The position numbers and the translations under genes are program-made. Below, piece by piece: positions 45,056-58,249 of a stretch of 64,000 nt of DNA. The notes under the pieces are model-generated. The model made no database searches, was not told the origin of the DNA, and saw only the letters and a program-made list of their open reading frames with translations. Every line of letters begins with the position of its first letter. Within the stretch, counting starts at the first letter, position 1. The stretch lies in assembly GCA_013398295.1 (NCBI GenBank), contig VZSF01011151.1, forward strand, positions 744,974 through 808,973, written 5' to 3'. Source of the DNA: Chionis minor (lineage: Eukaryota > Chordata > Aves > Charadriiformes > Chionididae).

Positions 45056-46203
45056 GATATTTGGACTTCAGTAAGGCCTTTGACACAGTCTCCCACAGCA
45101 TTCTGCTAGAGAAATTGGTTGCTCATGGCTTGGATGGGTGGACTCTTCACTGTGTGAAAAACTGGCTGAATGGCTGAGCCCAGAGAGTTGTGGTGAATGG
45201 CGTTAAACCCAGTTGGTGGCAGGTTTCAAGCGGTGTTCCTCAGGGCTCAGTTTTGGGGCCAGTCTTGTTTAGTATCTTCACTGATGATCTGGACGAGGGG
45301 ATTGAGTACACCCTCAGTAAGTTTGCAGACAACACCAAATTAAGCAGGAGTGTTGGTCTGCTTGAGGGTAGGAAGGCTCTGCAGGGAGAGCTGGACAGGC
45401 TGGATCAATGGGCTGAGGCCAATGGTGTGAGGTTCAACAAGGCCAAGTGCCGAGTCCTGCACTTTGCTCACAACAACCCCAGGCAGCGCTACAGGCTTGG
45501 GGAGGAGTGGCTGGAAAGCTGCCTGGCAGAAAAGGACCTGGGGGTCCTGGTCGACAGTCAGCTGAACGTGAGCCAGCAGTGTGCCCAGGTGGCCAAGAAG
45601 GCCAATGGCATCCTGGCCTGTATCAGGAATAGTGTGGCCAGCAGGACTAGGGAAGTGATTGTCCCCCTGTTCTTGGCACTGGTGAGGCCCCACCTCGAGT
45701 ACTGTGTTTGGTTTTGGGCCCCTCACTACAAGAAGGACATTGAAGTGCTGGAGTGTGTCCAGACAAGGGAAAGGAAGCTGGTGAGGAGTCTACAGCATAA
45801 GTCCTATGAGGAGTGGCTGAGGAAATTGGGATTGTTTAGCCTGGAGAAAAGGAGGCTGAGAGGAGACCTTATTGCCCTCTACAACTACCTGAAAGGAAGT
45901 TTTAGCGAGGTGGGGGTCAGTCTCTTTTCCAAAGTAACAAGCAATAGGACAAGAGGAAACAGCCTCAAGTTGCACCATGGAGGTTTAGCCTGAATATTAG
46001 GAAAAACTTCTTTATGGAAAGGGTTGACAAGCATTGGAACAGGCTGCCCAGGGCCGTTGTGGAGTTGCCATACCTGGAGGTATTTAAAAAACTGTGGACA
46101 TGGTGCTGAGGGACATGGTTTAGTGGTGGTTTTGCCAGTGTTAGGTTGATGGTTGGACTCTATGATCTTAAAAGTCTCTTCCAACCTAAGTGACTCTGTG
46201 ATA
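45056..46203 (+). mobile_element. CR1 LINE, 5'-truncated, with 267-codon reverse transcriptase remnant
   Basis: This is a sense-strand CR1 in XK intron 2. It starts at YLDFSKAFDTV (motif A), has a TGA at 45175-45177 where CR1 normally has Arg, then an open frame of 267 codons at 45190-45993. The frame carries [15 protein letters not shown], then KFADNTKL, in which the second catalytic Asp of ADD is Asn (codon 45331-45333), then [22 protein letters not shown] and [14 protein letters not shown] one-base shift near 45978 ends the frame; the CR1 3' tail follows to 46203. The endonuclease and ORF1 are absent. It is dead by truncation, stop and active-site change. Confidence 0.93.
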
Positions 46204-47520
46204 TTGACACATGAACTAATTGAAGACTGCAGAAAGCATTGGTTGCTAAGTATTGCAAAAGTAATTGACATAATCAAGAATTCCCAACTCTGATTATTTT
46301 GTTCTGCCTGATGCAGTATAGTGCCCTGTGGCATGACCAGTTGGCTTGGTTAGTTTCATTGAAACTCCAAAAGAAACAACAGAATCGTTTTTACTCTGCT
46401 TAACTCCTATGTCTGAAGTGTTCTTGCATGGACAAAATGCGAAGATTGAAACTAAAAGTACCGATTGGGGTGCCTAAAATTAGTTCCCCTAAATCAGTTA
46501 CGCAGCATATTGGTAAAAATTATGAAGAAAGTATGCAAATGCTAACAAAACTGTGGGCAGTTTGCACTTCTCCATGGTATGCTTCTGTGGTGTGCTTTAA
46601 GGTACTTCTCTATGGATGCTCATTCTGTGCATCCAGGGTTCTTATACGTCTGTACCTACTTAATGTAGTAAGACAAGACACCCTCCTGCAGTGCCAGAAG
46701 CTTTGCCCCTGCTGCATCTGGAGGGGGGGGGCAGGTAACGATTGGCCTCCACCTTCACTTTCTGCAGAGTTTAAGTGCCGTGGAACCTTCACGTGAGTGA
46801 TTCTGGGTAGATGAGAAATACAGAAAGTTGATCAGAATTTAAAGACGTTTTTTAAAGTAATGTTTTTAAATGCATGATATAAGTATGTGTATAAGGAAAA
46901 TAAATGTATAAGAAAATACAGTGTAGACAGGTGAGCAAATGTGTGTACACAGGCAGAAAAAGTGCAGATGGTTCTGGGTTTAAATTGCTTTGGCTTTCAA
47001 TTTTGAGCTCCATCGCAGAGCTCTTCTGCGAGCTTAGACACCTTGCTTCAACACAGACCTTCACAAGCACTGGGGTATTTGCACACCTAACTCACTCCAA
47101 AATTTCAGCTTCTGTTTCACAGTTTTTCATCTGTACGGAGGGGGAGTAGCACCCCTGTGCCTTGTGGAGTATTGTGAGAGTCTGAGAGCAGCTTGGGCAG
47201 ACTAATGACTGAGGTGTATAATTAGCAAAGACAGTACATGTATGAGCAGCCCTGGGTGGGGGGAGGAGGGAGAGACACCTGTGACTAAGTGCCTTTTTCT
47301 TTCTAGCTAGTTGGAAAGGTAACAAATGGCGACCAAAATAGGAGGCAGGGTTAGAGTAAGAACCCAGAAGTGTGTAAAAGGAATGGCTTTTTTTTTGGCG
47401 TTACGCCGTGCTGGGAACCCCCAGAAGTGCCATGAAGACAACTACCTCTGCACTACTGTGACGCGATGTCTCTTCATTTCTGCTAAGCTGAAGGTCCTGA
47501 TTTGTGTTTTCTCTTTGTAG

Positions 47521-48347
47521 GTATTTTTATGGTCCTTTCTCTCCTCTCAATTGTATATGGCGCCTTACGCTGCAACATCCTGGCTATTAAGATTAAGTAT
47601 GATGATTATGATGTCAGCGTGAAACCAGCTGCCTACCTCTGCATATTCATGTGGAGAAGCTTTGAGATTGCTACACGAGTTACAGTGTTGGTCCTTTTCA
47701 GTTCAGTCCTTCAAATCTGGATTCTCCCCGTTGTGCTCGTGAATTTCTTTGGTTTTTTCTTCTACCCGTGGATTCTCTTCTGGCAAAGCAAGTCCCCATT
47801 TCCCGAGAACATAGAGAAGGCATTGAGCAGGGTCGGCACTACCATCGTCTTGTGCCTTCTCACCTTCTTGTATGCTGGCATTAACATGTTCTGCTGGTCA
47901 GCAGTCCAGGTGAAGCTCAATGATCCCGACTTAATTAACAAATCCCAAAATTGGTACCGACTAACGGTGTATTACATGCTGCGATTCATCGAGAATGCGT
48001 TCCTCCTGCTGATGTGGTACATCTATAAAACCGATATCTACCTGTATGTCTGCGCCCCATTGTTGGTCTTGCAGCTCCTGATAGGTTACTGCATGGCTGT
48101 CCTCTTCATGTTGGTGTTCTATCAGTTCTGCCACCCGTGCAAAAAGCTTTTCTCATCCAGCATTTCCGAAGGTTTGCTGTCCTGTTTCAAGTTTCTCTGC
48201 TTTATTTGCAAGCCTCCCAGATCCACCATGCTGACGGACAAGGCAGAGGTCAAATCTCCTGAAAATACTGATGAAGCACGGAGCAGTAGCAAGACAATAG
48301 ATTCTCAAAAGGGGATTCCTCATCAAAGTGTTTCTTCCAATGCCTAG
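47521..48347 (+). CDS. XK: XK coding exon 3 and stop
   Basis: The last and largest exon completes Ser170 and encodes residues 171-444, ending TAG at 48345-48347. With exons 1 and 2 (245 and 263 bases) the CDS is 1335 bases, that is 444 residues, exactly the human length. Several membrane helices are visible, with conserved [47 protein letters not shown] and [16 protein letters not shown] stretches. The Cys of [10 protein letters not shown] is codon 347 (48051-48053), the residue that in human XK is disulfide-bonded to Kell Cys72. The cytosolic tail is hydrophilic and serine-rich (ARSSSKT) and diverges from mammals. No frameshift or internal stop is seen. Confidence 0.97.
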
Positions 48348-49576
48348 TACAACTGGAAGCAAGTACGTGCCTTTGGAAGGTGGCAGATCGCCTGCTGGGA
48401 ACGTTGTGTATCTTGGACATTGTGTCTCGTGGGTGGGATTTCTTTCTTGGAGGTGCAGCACTGCATGACGACTGACAAGCGTATCTTTCTGAAAAAACTT
48501 AGTGTATGAGTATGTCTATCTGTGTGTGTTTGTGTACGGAGAGCAATCACTGTTTGTAGACTTCCGTTTCAGCGGTTTTTTGCACATAGATTTATTATCA
48601 CATGGTTATTTTGAAATCATTATAGGAGACATCCTTCAAAAACTGGCCTGATGCTCATGTTACTCAGGAAATCTGAGGATGGAAGGAAATGCATTTTATT
48701 TTAGATAGGATGTCATTGTGGCATGCCACCCTAGCATGTAAACAGAGCATAGACCTTGACTATATATTGACTGTAGCTGTGGTCTGCTTTGATCAAATTG
48801 CAGACTTTTTTTTACACTCTAATCAGTGTAATAAGACTTCTCTCTGTGGTATAAGAATTGGACTTCTACGATGCACTGTAGTCTAGGTTGCCAAGAAACA
48901 GCCAATTAGCCAGCACTAATACTGAAACGTCACTGTTACTGAGAATGGACAGAGGGCTATTGGCTTTGCACTGGTTTACCCTTCACGTTTGCTGCTTGTT
49001 AGTGAGGGTATTAAATCTAACACATTAATTGTGATGTTTTGGAATAGCTCATTTTTCTGACCTTATCATTTATCTAATACTTTGTGATGTTCTGGTATTA
49101 GGGTGGTGTTCACTTTATATAACTTCAAGTATCTAAAAGTTGGGCAGCACCTACTAGTCACATAGGTGCTCTCCAGAGCACACCTCCAGGGAGTAATTCA
49201 ACCTATCTTAAAATGTCCTCTAAGGCAGGTAGGTGATAGGAATCATTCCCTGGAGACCTGTTACTCACTGTTAACCAGATGCCTTGACAATTAGTTTTGG
49301 TGATCCAACTCCCTTTTAGATGGCTGAAGTTGAGAGACGAGCACTACCCTGCTTGTTGGGGGCCCTGTAGTACACCAAGCAGGCAACTCAGTGACTTCTT
49401 ATGTGTGAATAGAAGACACTGAGTCCTTCTTTTTGAGGCTGTGATATGTTCTGGTTAGTTTAATATCAGTAGTTTAAAACCCTCTGACTTCTTTACCTCA
49501 GAAGTAGCACAGGCTTGAAATAAAAAAGAGGAAATGGAAGTCGTTGGCATTTTCTTCTATGCACTATATCGCTACA

Positions 49577-49582
49577 AATAAA
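49577..49582 (+). terminator. candidate XK proximal polyadenylation signal
   Basis: AATAAA is followed at once by the GT-rich agtgtgtctgtattttgg, 1.2 kb after the stop codon. The GT-rich block is somewhat close to the hexamer. Confidence 0.35.
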
Positions 49583-51452
49583 AGTGTGTCTGTATTTTGG
49601 AAGTTGCTGAGAAAGCTTTAGTAGATGAACACCCAAGAATTTAGTGGAAATACACAAACACACCTGTATTTTCAAAAATTCAGTGAAAGCTTTTTGTATT
49701 TTATTTGCTTAGCACCTTGCATTTCTTTTGAGTATTACACATCATGGCTGCTGGTGGAAACAAATAATTCATGACCCAAAGCATCTCCTAGTGTCCTAAG
49801 CTTAGCCTCTATCCTGTTGTCATGGAGAATGTGAAATCCTTCAGTAGGGATGACATCCGCATCATTGTATTAAAAGTGTCTCAAGTTCAGGTCTGAGGTC
49901 ATTTAAAATGAAATATGTCACATGCAATGCTGCAAAGAACTAAGCTGTTCTTATTTTTTTCTTCACTGCACTGTAAATGAATGTCTTCATACTTGAGTTT
50001 TATAATGGAGTGTCGTGGTTCGGGCGACATGGAGTTACTGGTTTTATTTTGCTTAGTATGTGTCTGTGTGCGGTATGTGTCTGTAGGTGTCATTAAGTTA
50101 TTGGTGGGTGGTAATGAGAATTTTTGGCCTGAGCTTGCCATGGGAATGTGCCTCACGTATCTGGGGAAGACACCAAACAAACATCTCCGTTTTAATTTCT
50201 CTCTCTGAGGAGCATGGAACAGTGAAGTGACTCCTTGAAGACACTGCAGGTTTTTCTCTGTGCTTCTCTGTGTAGCAGTATAGTATTTCCCTGTACTTTT
50301 CTAGATGTAGAAGAGTATTTCAGAATTTTTTTTTTTTTTGTGGTAGGGAGTTTGAGCAAATGAGAATGTAACCCTTGCTTCCAAACATGCAGAGTTCAGC
50401 ACGCAGGGCAAAATTTTCAGGTGTTTGTAATTGTAACTAAGTATCTGACTTTGTAGTTGGATACTCACCAGTAATCGGGGAATTGTGGTTGTTGCCGGTC
50501 TACACATGTACCTGAAATGTTAGTCTTTGGTGGGGGGGAGGTGGCTTCATACGTAGAAGTACTTCATATCTAAAGAGAGAGCTCTCAAATCCTTAAAGCA
50601 GACTTTGGACACTGTAAATGATGGTGCAGTTTGGAAATGCTGGAAGCTTCACAGACCTCAGCCGGTGAAATGCTTGTGCTACAGCGAAGTCGACAGTAGG
50701 AGAGTTCCAGAGCCAGGAAGGAGTCCAGTATGTATACATAGCGAGTACCATTTCCCTTCACATATCAATGATGAAGACTACTGTATATGCATATTTTTAG
50801 AGTGTGCCATATTACTTCCTATTTTTATACCAGTCTACTGACGTGCATGTATAAGGAACTGAATATTTAAATCACTGTTATGAGAGGGAGAAAAAAAAAA
50901 GGGGGGGAGGGGGAAGAAGAAAGATTTTCATGGGTTGTATTAATGTCATATGGTTTTGCCTTAGTTGTGCAGACTAACCAAATACAGTTTAACACTCCAT
51001 CAACATGAGGGCCGTTGCTTTAGCTGTGCCTCGTGTCACCCCAGCACGGAGTGCAGGTTAACGTACGTTTTGCTCGGGCTGCGCTGCCATTGCTGGTAGA
51101 AAGAAGGAATGAGAGGGAGTCGGAGAGACAAATATATTCTCTTTAAGACCAGTGTTTTAAAGGACAGGCTTGTTTTTCTAAAGCATGCTACAATGCTAGG
51201 AGAGGCAGTTTTTATCAGGATAATGACAGCCCAGACAGTGTTGTTATCAGTACACCCAGTGGCTGCACTGAGAGGATATTATTAGCCACAAAGAATGTGT
51301 GTGTTTGAATGACCGATCTCATGCTGCAAGTTTACTGTAGTTTTACTCTCCTCTGTGAGTGTTCGAGGCGTATGTGTTCAAAGGAAGGGTATAGGGCTAC
51401 TGGTAAAAACTGTACTCACAGGAGTAGTCCTGAGTCACACGAAGGATTGCTC

Positions 51453-51458
51453 AATAAA
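51453..51458 (+). terminator. candidate XK distal polyadenylation signal
   Basis: AATAAA is followed by the GT-rich ttatttgcgtgtgtaagag, 3.1 kb after the stop codon, a distance in keeping with the long 3' UTR of mammalian XK. Confidence 0.45.
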
Positions 51459-54400
51459 GATTATTTGCGTGTGTAAGAGTATGCAACATCTGATATGTAG
51501 GTTTTCTTTTATACTTGTAAACAACACAAATTAAAATCTTGAGACACTCCCTTAAGTTGTGTTGATGTTAGTTCTTACTCGTTTGCTTTCAGAAATCCAA
51601 GGTAAAGGTTATATAGCGTACTGTCGTCTCTTCCCGCACAGTAGAAGAAATGTTTTCAAGCAGACCTGACAGAAGAATAATCTGATTGATTTGGGAGTTC
51701 TTCACATCCAACCAGTGGTGCTTCCAATGCTGTTCAGCTGGTTGGGGCCTCAGCAGAAAATTTTGTAGCAGGCAGGCAGTTTGAGACCAGTGTTGTATGG
51801 AACAAGATCGGTATAGGTTATTTATTACCAGGATGAGAATATTTAGTTGGTTTACATTGGAATCAGAAAGAAATCATCACCTTATAAAGGATATTTTGAC
51901 TTTTTTCTGCACCCTTGTTTCATGCTCATCTGGATTTACCATGTGCTTGTTTCTGACCTTGGGAATCGCCAGCAAAATCTATTGTGGAGGCACATGAATG
52001 CATAAAAACTTTGTAATACATTTAAGTGTTCATAAATTTTTAGATAGATAAAATAGAGGTGTATTTTATAAATACAGGCATAAATAGGTACATTGTAACA
52101 AGTTGTAATGTGTGCACATCACTGAAATGAGGAGTGGTGAGAAGAGAATTTGGAAGTCCTGGTAGTGGTGGACACCACTATGCTCCCAAGAGCTAAAACA
52201 TAGAAAATAATTAATCCTTTCTTACAGACTTTTTTAGTCTCATGGGGTGATTTTTAAATGAGTATCCAGCATATATTTTTTTTAAAAATCAAATATGGAT
52301 TAAAACCTGAATGAAAAATTTTTGATTTAGGCACAATGTTGCTAACTTCTGTTTTCAACATGGTTTCTTAAAGAAAAGCCTATGTGACCGTACTGTTCTT
52401 CTGTCAGCCCCCTTCTCCCCAATGCATATCAGACTCGGCGGTTATGTTGAAACTATATTTTTCTGAGGGCAGCTATCTGAGGAAACAAAACAGGGTTTTG
52501 CAAGCTTTGTGGAGACTATCAGCTTTCAGGAGGGAAAGATGGGACTTGATAAAATGATCCTGCTGATAAGAAAGGTTTCAGCCTAAGCTGTCTACTCTGA
52601 CCTTCTCGCTGGCCGCTTCGCCAGCCAGGCGGTCGGCACGCTTTAGGTGTTACAAACCCACGTATCACTCAGCCATCCACGTACCTGCGACCTCTTGCCC
52701 TTAGCGTGACAGAAGACTAGAAGTTGTGGGAGTGAAGAGATACGGAGGGAAAGAGGAGGAGGAGGAGGACATCAGGTCATGGGAGGTAATAGGAGTCACT
52801 TCAGTTTAAAGGGTGCAGTATGGACTCTATGGGACATTATACTTCCTCTATTGTTCCATGGATTGCAAAACAACTTCCTTAAAATAAGTTTCTAACCATT
52901 CTGATAAAAGGCAGGATTTTGTTCAGCTTGAAAAATGCATGACAACTAAAATAAACCCTTTTTAAAAAAGATTGGTTATTTGCAAGCCAGTCGGGTGACA
53001 TTTGCAGCCTGACTCAGAATTGGTGAATACTTGGGGTTGGTCAACTGTAATCTAATTTTTAAAAAATAAAAATCGGGGGATTTTTTTAAATTCCCCAGTA
53101 GTTCCTATATTTTTTCCCATGGCAGCTGATAATATCTGGTCTACAAACAATAAATAATTTTGTATTACTTCCTGCCTATTTGAAGGGCTTATGTACCAAA
53201 GAAAATGGGATTTTGAATTGATATATTTGCAAGCCAAACATCACAGTGGATATTTATAATTCTGTATTTTAAAATGCAGTTGAGGTGACTGCCTCTAGCC
53301 GCTCAGGAGTTATCACAGAAACATGAATATATAGTAATTTGGCAGAGATGGTAAGTTTGATTCACTGGAGACAGAAGACCTGAAAAGTAAGAGGTGTTAA
53401 AGATTATGTAATTCTTACTGACCAAGGAAAATGATTATAACAAAACTGTTAGGTCTCTTGGGTTCACCCCAAAACTGAAGATGAAAGGTAAGTGCTTCAA
53501 AACGACGATGTGAAGTTTACTGAGTCTCTCCCTTGAATGAACAACAACTTCATATCCTGGAAAAGAAGAGCAGGTTTATCCTTTTCTGGTTTTCTCAGCC
53601 ATAAGGAAAATCTCTTGCTGCTGAAGTTAAGTTTTATGGAAAAAAGCGTCTGCATTCAGGTATGAAAATTTTGCCTTTCCTACGTGAATGCTGCTGTATG
53701 TAAAGGTTTCTAATCACAGACTAGAGTTAATGGGTTGACACATCTAAGCAAGGAACAGATGGTAGTTAGTTGGGTGTTGCTTACTGGAATAACATCAGTG
53801 GTGTAACATTTTGGCCCTGAAGGTGAAAGCTGATTTAATAAACTAGAAACAGCCTCTTAAACACATGTTCTGTGCCTTCATGTTTGTAATTGTTTAAGTT
53901 CCTATTTTGACAGAGCAAACAAAGTGACAGGGAATAAATGTTACAGATACTAACTTCTGAAAATTCTTTCATCAGGTATTCTTTTAATCTGATTAAAGTG
54001 CCCTGTCAGTACAGAGCTTTAATCAACCACAGATACTTACAGGAAAATGATGAGGGATGGTTGCAGGTGGAGAGCAATGCCAGAGGTAGTCAAGGTGAAG
54101 ATTAATTCATATCTGGCTTCTAGAGTGGGAGCTGAATACCAAACCAGCAGCACGGCACCTTACAGACAAGGTACCATCTCGGCACAAACGGGTAATTTCC
54201 ATGCTAATGGTCAGAACACAAATATTTCCACTGACATAACACATGCAGTTTGCTTAGCTGATTGCGCCTTCCTTATGCCTGTTAAACACAACAAGCTGTG
54301 CAACACATCAGGGAGTTTGTAACACCATGTGGTAGCTGGCCGGTTCCTGCTTGGGTCATGTTTTCTTCATCAGCTGACAAGGTGTGGCGCCCTGAAAGAT

Positions 54401-56296
54401 GAGTGTTTGTTCTTTAGAGAAAGATAAAATACAATCAACTGGAGAAACCGAAGGCATTACACATGCTAAGTCTTATTCATAGCGATTTGGCCATGTACAT
54501 CAGGAATGAACCAAACTACTTGAGAGTAAGATGAAAGTGAAAATACTGCAGGGGAGACAGGTTATCAGGTGGGAACAGGCAAGGAATGTAATAAGTTAAA
54601 AATTACCTCTGCCTTGCCGTGAAATTCAAACCTCAGTAATGATGTTGATGATGTGCCATAAAGATTGATGGTAAGGCAAATTTAGGGAAGGCTAAAGAGT
54701 GCGGTTCCATTAACTTATCAAAGGACTCAACTGCCAGTTACACCTGACTCTTCAGCATAATTTGCCGTTGGTACAAAATTAAATGGAAGCCCCCAGGGGC
54801 CCCAAGCAGGAATCCATTAGCAAACACCTATAAATCACTCATCCCATAGCAATCAAGGGCTTGTGTGTTTGAGCTGCTATCTTAATAAACTATACATCAC
54901 TGTTCTTTCCACGGTAAAACAGCAAATGAGCAGTTGTCTCTTCAAGCAAGAAAAGAAAAAGAAAAACAAAAAACCTGGCAAAGGAAAGGGAAGACTTACA
55001 GGAGATCTAAAATTAAAAAACACAAACTGTCTATGGTTTTAAGATACCACTCATTCACAAGAAATTCCAGTGTACTAGAAAACTAAGTGTAATTTTAGCA
55101 TGTGTAAGACCATGTTTCTATGGAAAAAATATTGGGAGAGGATTGCGGTATGATTTGACAGACCCTCCCTCTCAGGTAGCAAAGGTCTCAGTGAGGTGGG
55201 GTTGTGTCCCAGAATACAAAAGAAAGTGTCGTAGGTCACTGTAATTAGCAGTCAAAAGCTCTGATTTTAATCAAGGTGGGGACAGCTCCTTCAGCTTTGG
55301 CAGAAATCTATGCAAGAGAAAGATCTCTAAACCCAACTGAGAAAGAACCGAGGTATCTCCAGCCTATTGCTACTCCCATGAAAGCCTGAGAAATGGAAAT
55401 AGCAGAATACCATTAAGCCATCAAACCTTATATTAAAAGCTCATAAAAGCAGGACAGAGAATTAATGAGTAATATTGTGGCAATTGTATTCCACAATCTA
55501 GCCCACTCATTTTAATTTCATTTTTAATAGTGCTTTTTCTAGAGGTGCTAAAAATGTATTAGAGGAGGGTGGTATGTGTGTATGTGTTTAGAACTGTAAA
55601 CAGTCTTGCAATAGGAGGCTTCGGCAGCTATTAGTCCAATGGTAATTCAGCCTGGTAGAAAGTCATCCCAGGTCAAAATCCAGGTTGTGTGTCATTTGTG
55701 TCTTCATTAAGTTTTCCACAGAGATGGGTGGATGCCTCCAAGCTTCTCTTGAGTGTAACTTAAGCCAGGTAGAGCTTTTCAAGCTACTCTCAGGCAAGCG
55801 TCCAAGTTATCAGGGCAACTCCAGAAGCTTTATCAGGACAAATGAGCAAAGGGAAACGTATAAATCCAGTGAATCTGTGGCTGGAGCAGTGTAATTCTGT
55901 AATAAGAGGCAGCTTAACTATGATTTAGCAGCATATAGGCTTCCTGCTGAGTCTTGGCACAGGGATAAACCACATTTTAGTAATCTAGCCGAAGGATAAT
56001 TTTTAAGCAGAGGCTTTAAGCAAAAGCCTGTTCCTTAGTGCCACAGTTCATTGTGTCATGTTATCTTACTTAGACGTGTGCATTAAACGGGACATCATTC
56101 CTCAGTGTTCCCCCTAGTGGTATTACTGAAAACTAAAAATCCTCACTACAAACAGGACTGAGCCAGAGGCGGTATCTGTCAGGTGTCTGGTCATGGACAG
56201 GCATCTCCTAACGGAACGGGGTCACCCTGTCACCCCCCATGCTGAGGACTGGGAGAGAGAAAAATCAGCAAAAAGCTAGCACAGAACTCATTTGGA

Positions 56297-56833
56297 TTTT
56301 ATTTGGAGCCAGCAATGTGCCCTTGTGGCCAAGAAGGCCAATGGCATCCTGGGGTGCATCAAGAGAAGTGTGGCCAGAAGGTGGAGGGAGGTCATCCTCC
56401 CCCTCTACTCTGCCCTGGTGAGGCTGCAACTCGAGTACTGTGTCCAGTTCTGGGCTCCCCAGTTTAAGAAGGACAGGGAACTGCTGGAGAGGGTGCAGGG
56501 AAGGGCCACGAAGATGATTAGGGGGCTGGAGCATCTTTGTTATTAGGAAAGGCTGGAGGGGTTCAGTCTTTTTTCAGTGGTGCCCAGTGATAGTACAAGG
56601 GGCAATGGGTATAAAATTGAATATAGGAAGTTCCATCTGAACATGAGGAGGAACTTCTTTACTTTGAGGGTGGCAGAGCACTGGAACAGGGTCATAGACT
56701 CTCCAAGTTTGGAGACGTTCACCCTCCTGGACACTGTCCTGTTGCAACCTGCTGTAGATGGACCTGCTCTGGCAGGGGGGTTGGACCAGATGGTCTCCTG
56801 CGGTCCCTTCCAACCCCTGTGATTCTATGATTG
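56297..56833 (+). mobile_element. CR1 LINE fragment with internal deletion
   Basis: It starts in the CR1 segment encoding [20 protein letters not shown], continues through [10 protein letters not shown] and [14 protein letters not shown], then jumps from a point equal to LRELGLFSL directly to FFSVVPSDSTRG. It ends with a tail of caacccctgtgattctatgatt. The roughly 100 bases that normally encode EKRRLRGDL and the next helix are missing at the join near 56570. Intergenic, same strand as the genes. Confidence 0.9.
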
Positions 56834-58249
56834 TGAGACAAACTGTGGCAATGTAAAGTAACAGACCTGTGCAGTTAGGGTGTAGGCACTACTCTGTTCA
56901 CACCTGGGTAGCTGTTTCTGTGCATGAACAGGGATACTGGAATACTTCTGTGGCTGTGTACTTACATTGCCATTTCTTCTGCTGCTGTAACACGGACACT
57001 GAAAGACACGTGGGCAGCCAAAGCTGTATCTGGCCATGGTGCAGGTTTAGCTTAGACCTGGGATCACACACCCTTCTGAGAAGTGATGGCTTTCGCGTGC
57101 GTGTGCACGCTCCCAGACTGTGCCCCTGTATAATATCATAATATGCCGAGTCATGGATCCAACTCTAGACACTCTGCAAATGCAGTAAAAAAACAGATTC
57201 ATTTACAAAAATTGTTTTTTCAAAGTCAAAGATGAGAGACATGTAATAGATGTGGACTAAAAGGGAAGTCCTAGCACAAGGAGCTTGCCTTGCTTTAACA
57301 CCAGAAGGCTTGTGACGAGTCAAGTCTGCTAGATTTTTCAGATCCATCAGGGAGCACATACAGCAGAAGTCAGCAGTGGGCCATGTGAGTGGGAGCTGGG
57401 ATCCTGAGGGAAACGGTGAGGAAGCAGCATTTTTAGTTAAAAGGTACAAAAAAAGACCTTGCCTGGAGATTACAGGCCACGGCAGTCAGTGAATCAACAC
57501 TGTGCTGACAATTTACCTAAGTTTCACACCAGTGACTTCCGTTCTGGTTTCTGATTTATTATCGCCAAAAATATTTCCCTGTGGAAGCGCTGATCCCTGA
57601 ACGGTAAATGCACATTTAATACAACTTGCGTTTACTGACAGTGGGCTCATTTTCTTCCTTAGCTTTTACAGGTCTTTTAAAAAAATCTCCCAGACTTGCC
57701 AGTGTCTTTAGAAGTACTGCGTGTAGCCTAGTGAACGAAGACATGCCCCAGCAGACACCTCAGGAAAACCCACCTCCTCTCTTAGCACGCCGCCACCCTG
57801 CGCCAGCATCCCCCGGGCAGCAGAACAACGAGGTCTCTTCCCCCCCCAAAAAAACATGGGAGATTCACTGCCGGAATCGGCCCAGGGACCACAGGGAAAG
57901 GCGATAGGTGCAGACCCGCACAGATCTGGATCCCCAATGCCTGGCCCGCTCCACTGACGCCATCTGAGCAGGGGTCTCCTCCCGCGCATTTTCACACGCA
58001 CTCCCAGTGCGCTCGGTCGTGAGCTACTAAAGCTGGGCTATAGCAGGCTGTGAGGCACCTCAGTTCTGGTTGTGCAAGCAGTGATTAAACGTGTGTCAGG
58101 ACTGATACCGTCCTAGCGGATCCTAGTTGGAAGCACGGAGGTGGGCTAAGTGATCTCCGGAGCTCCTTTCCCACACTGTGATGGTGAGCTGCCAGTTAGA
58201 AATGGGATTGGACGTCCCAGCACTGAAAGAGAGATGACGGGCAGGGGGG

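Larger units (their letters stand above)
39923..47520 (+). other. XK: XK intron 2
   Basis: A phase-1 intron of 7598 bp with a gtaggt donor and a ctctttgtag acceptor. It contains two sense-strand CR1 copies (40079 and 45056) and a possible old RTE-like fragment on the minus strand near 42240. The intervals 40355-42240, 42530-45055 and 46204-47520 show only unique AT-rich sequence; short frames there (such as 43015-43293 and 46428-46796) match nothing I recognise. Confidence 0.85.
48348..51480 (+). other. XK: probable XK 3' UTR
   Basis: This AT-rich sequence follows the XK stop and has no repeat or coding signal. Mammalian XK has a 3' UTR of several kilobases, so much of this stretch may be transcribed. 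Candidate polyadenylation signals are at 49577 and 51453. The true end cannot be fixed from sequence alone. Confidence 0.5.

Noticed and set aside
45340..45726. 128-codon minus-strand frame over the CR1
   Set aside because: Antisense shadow of the CR1 reverse transcriptase frame.
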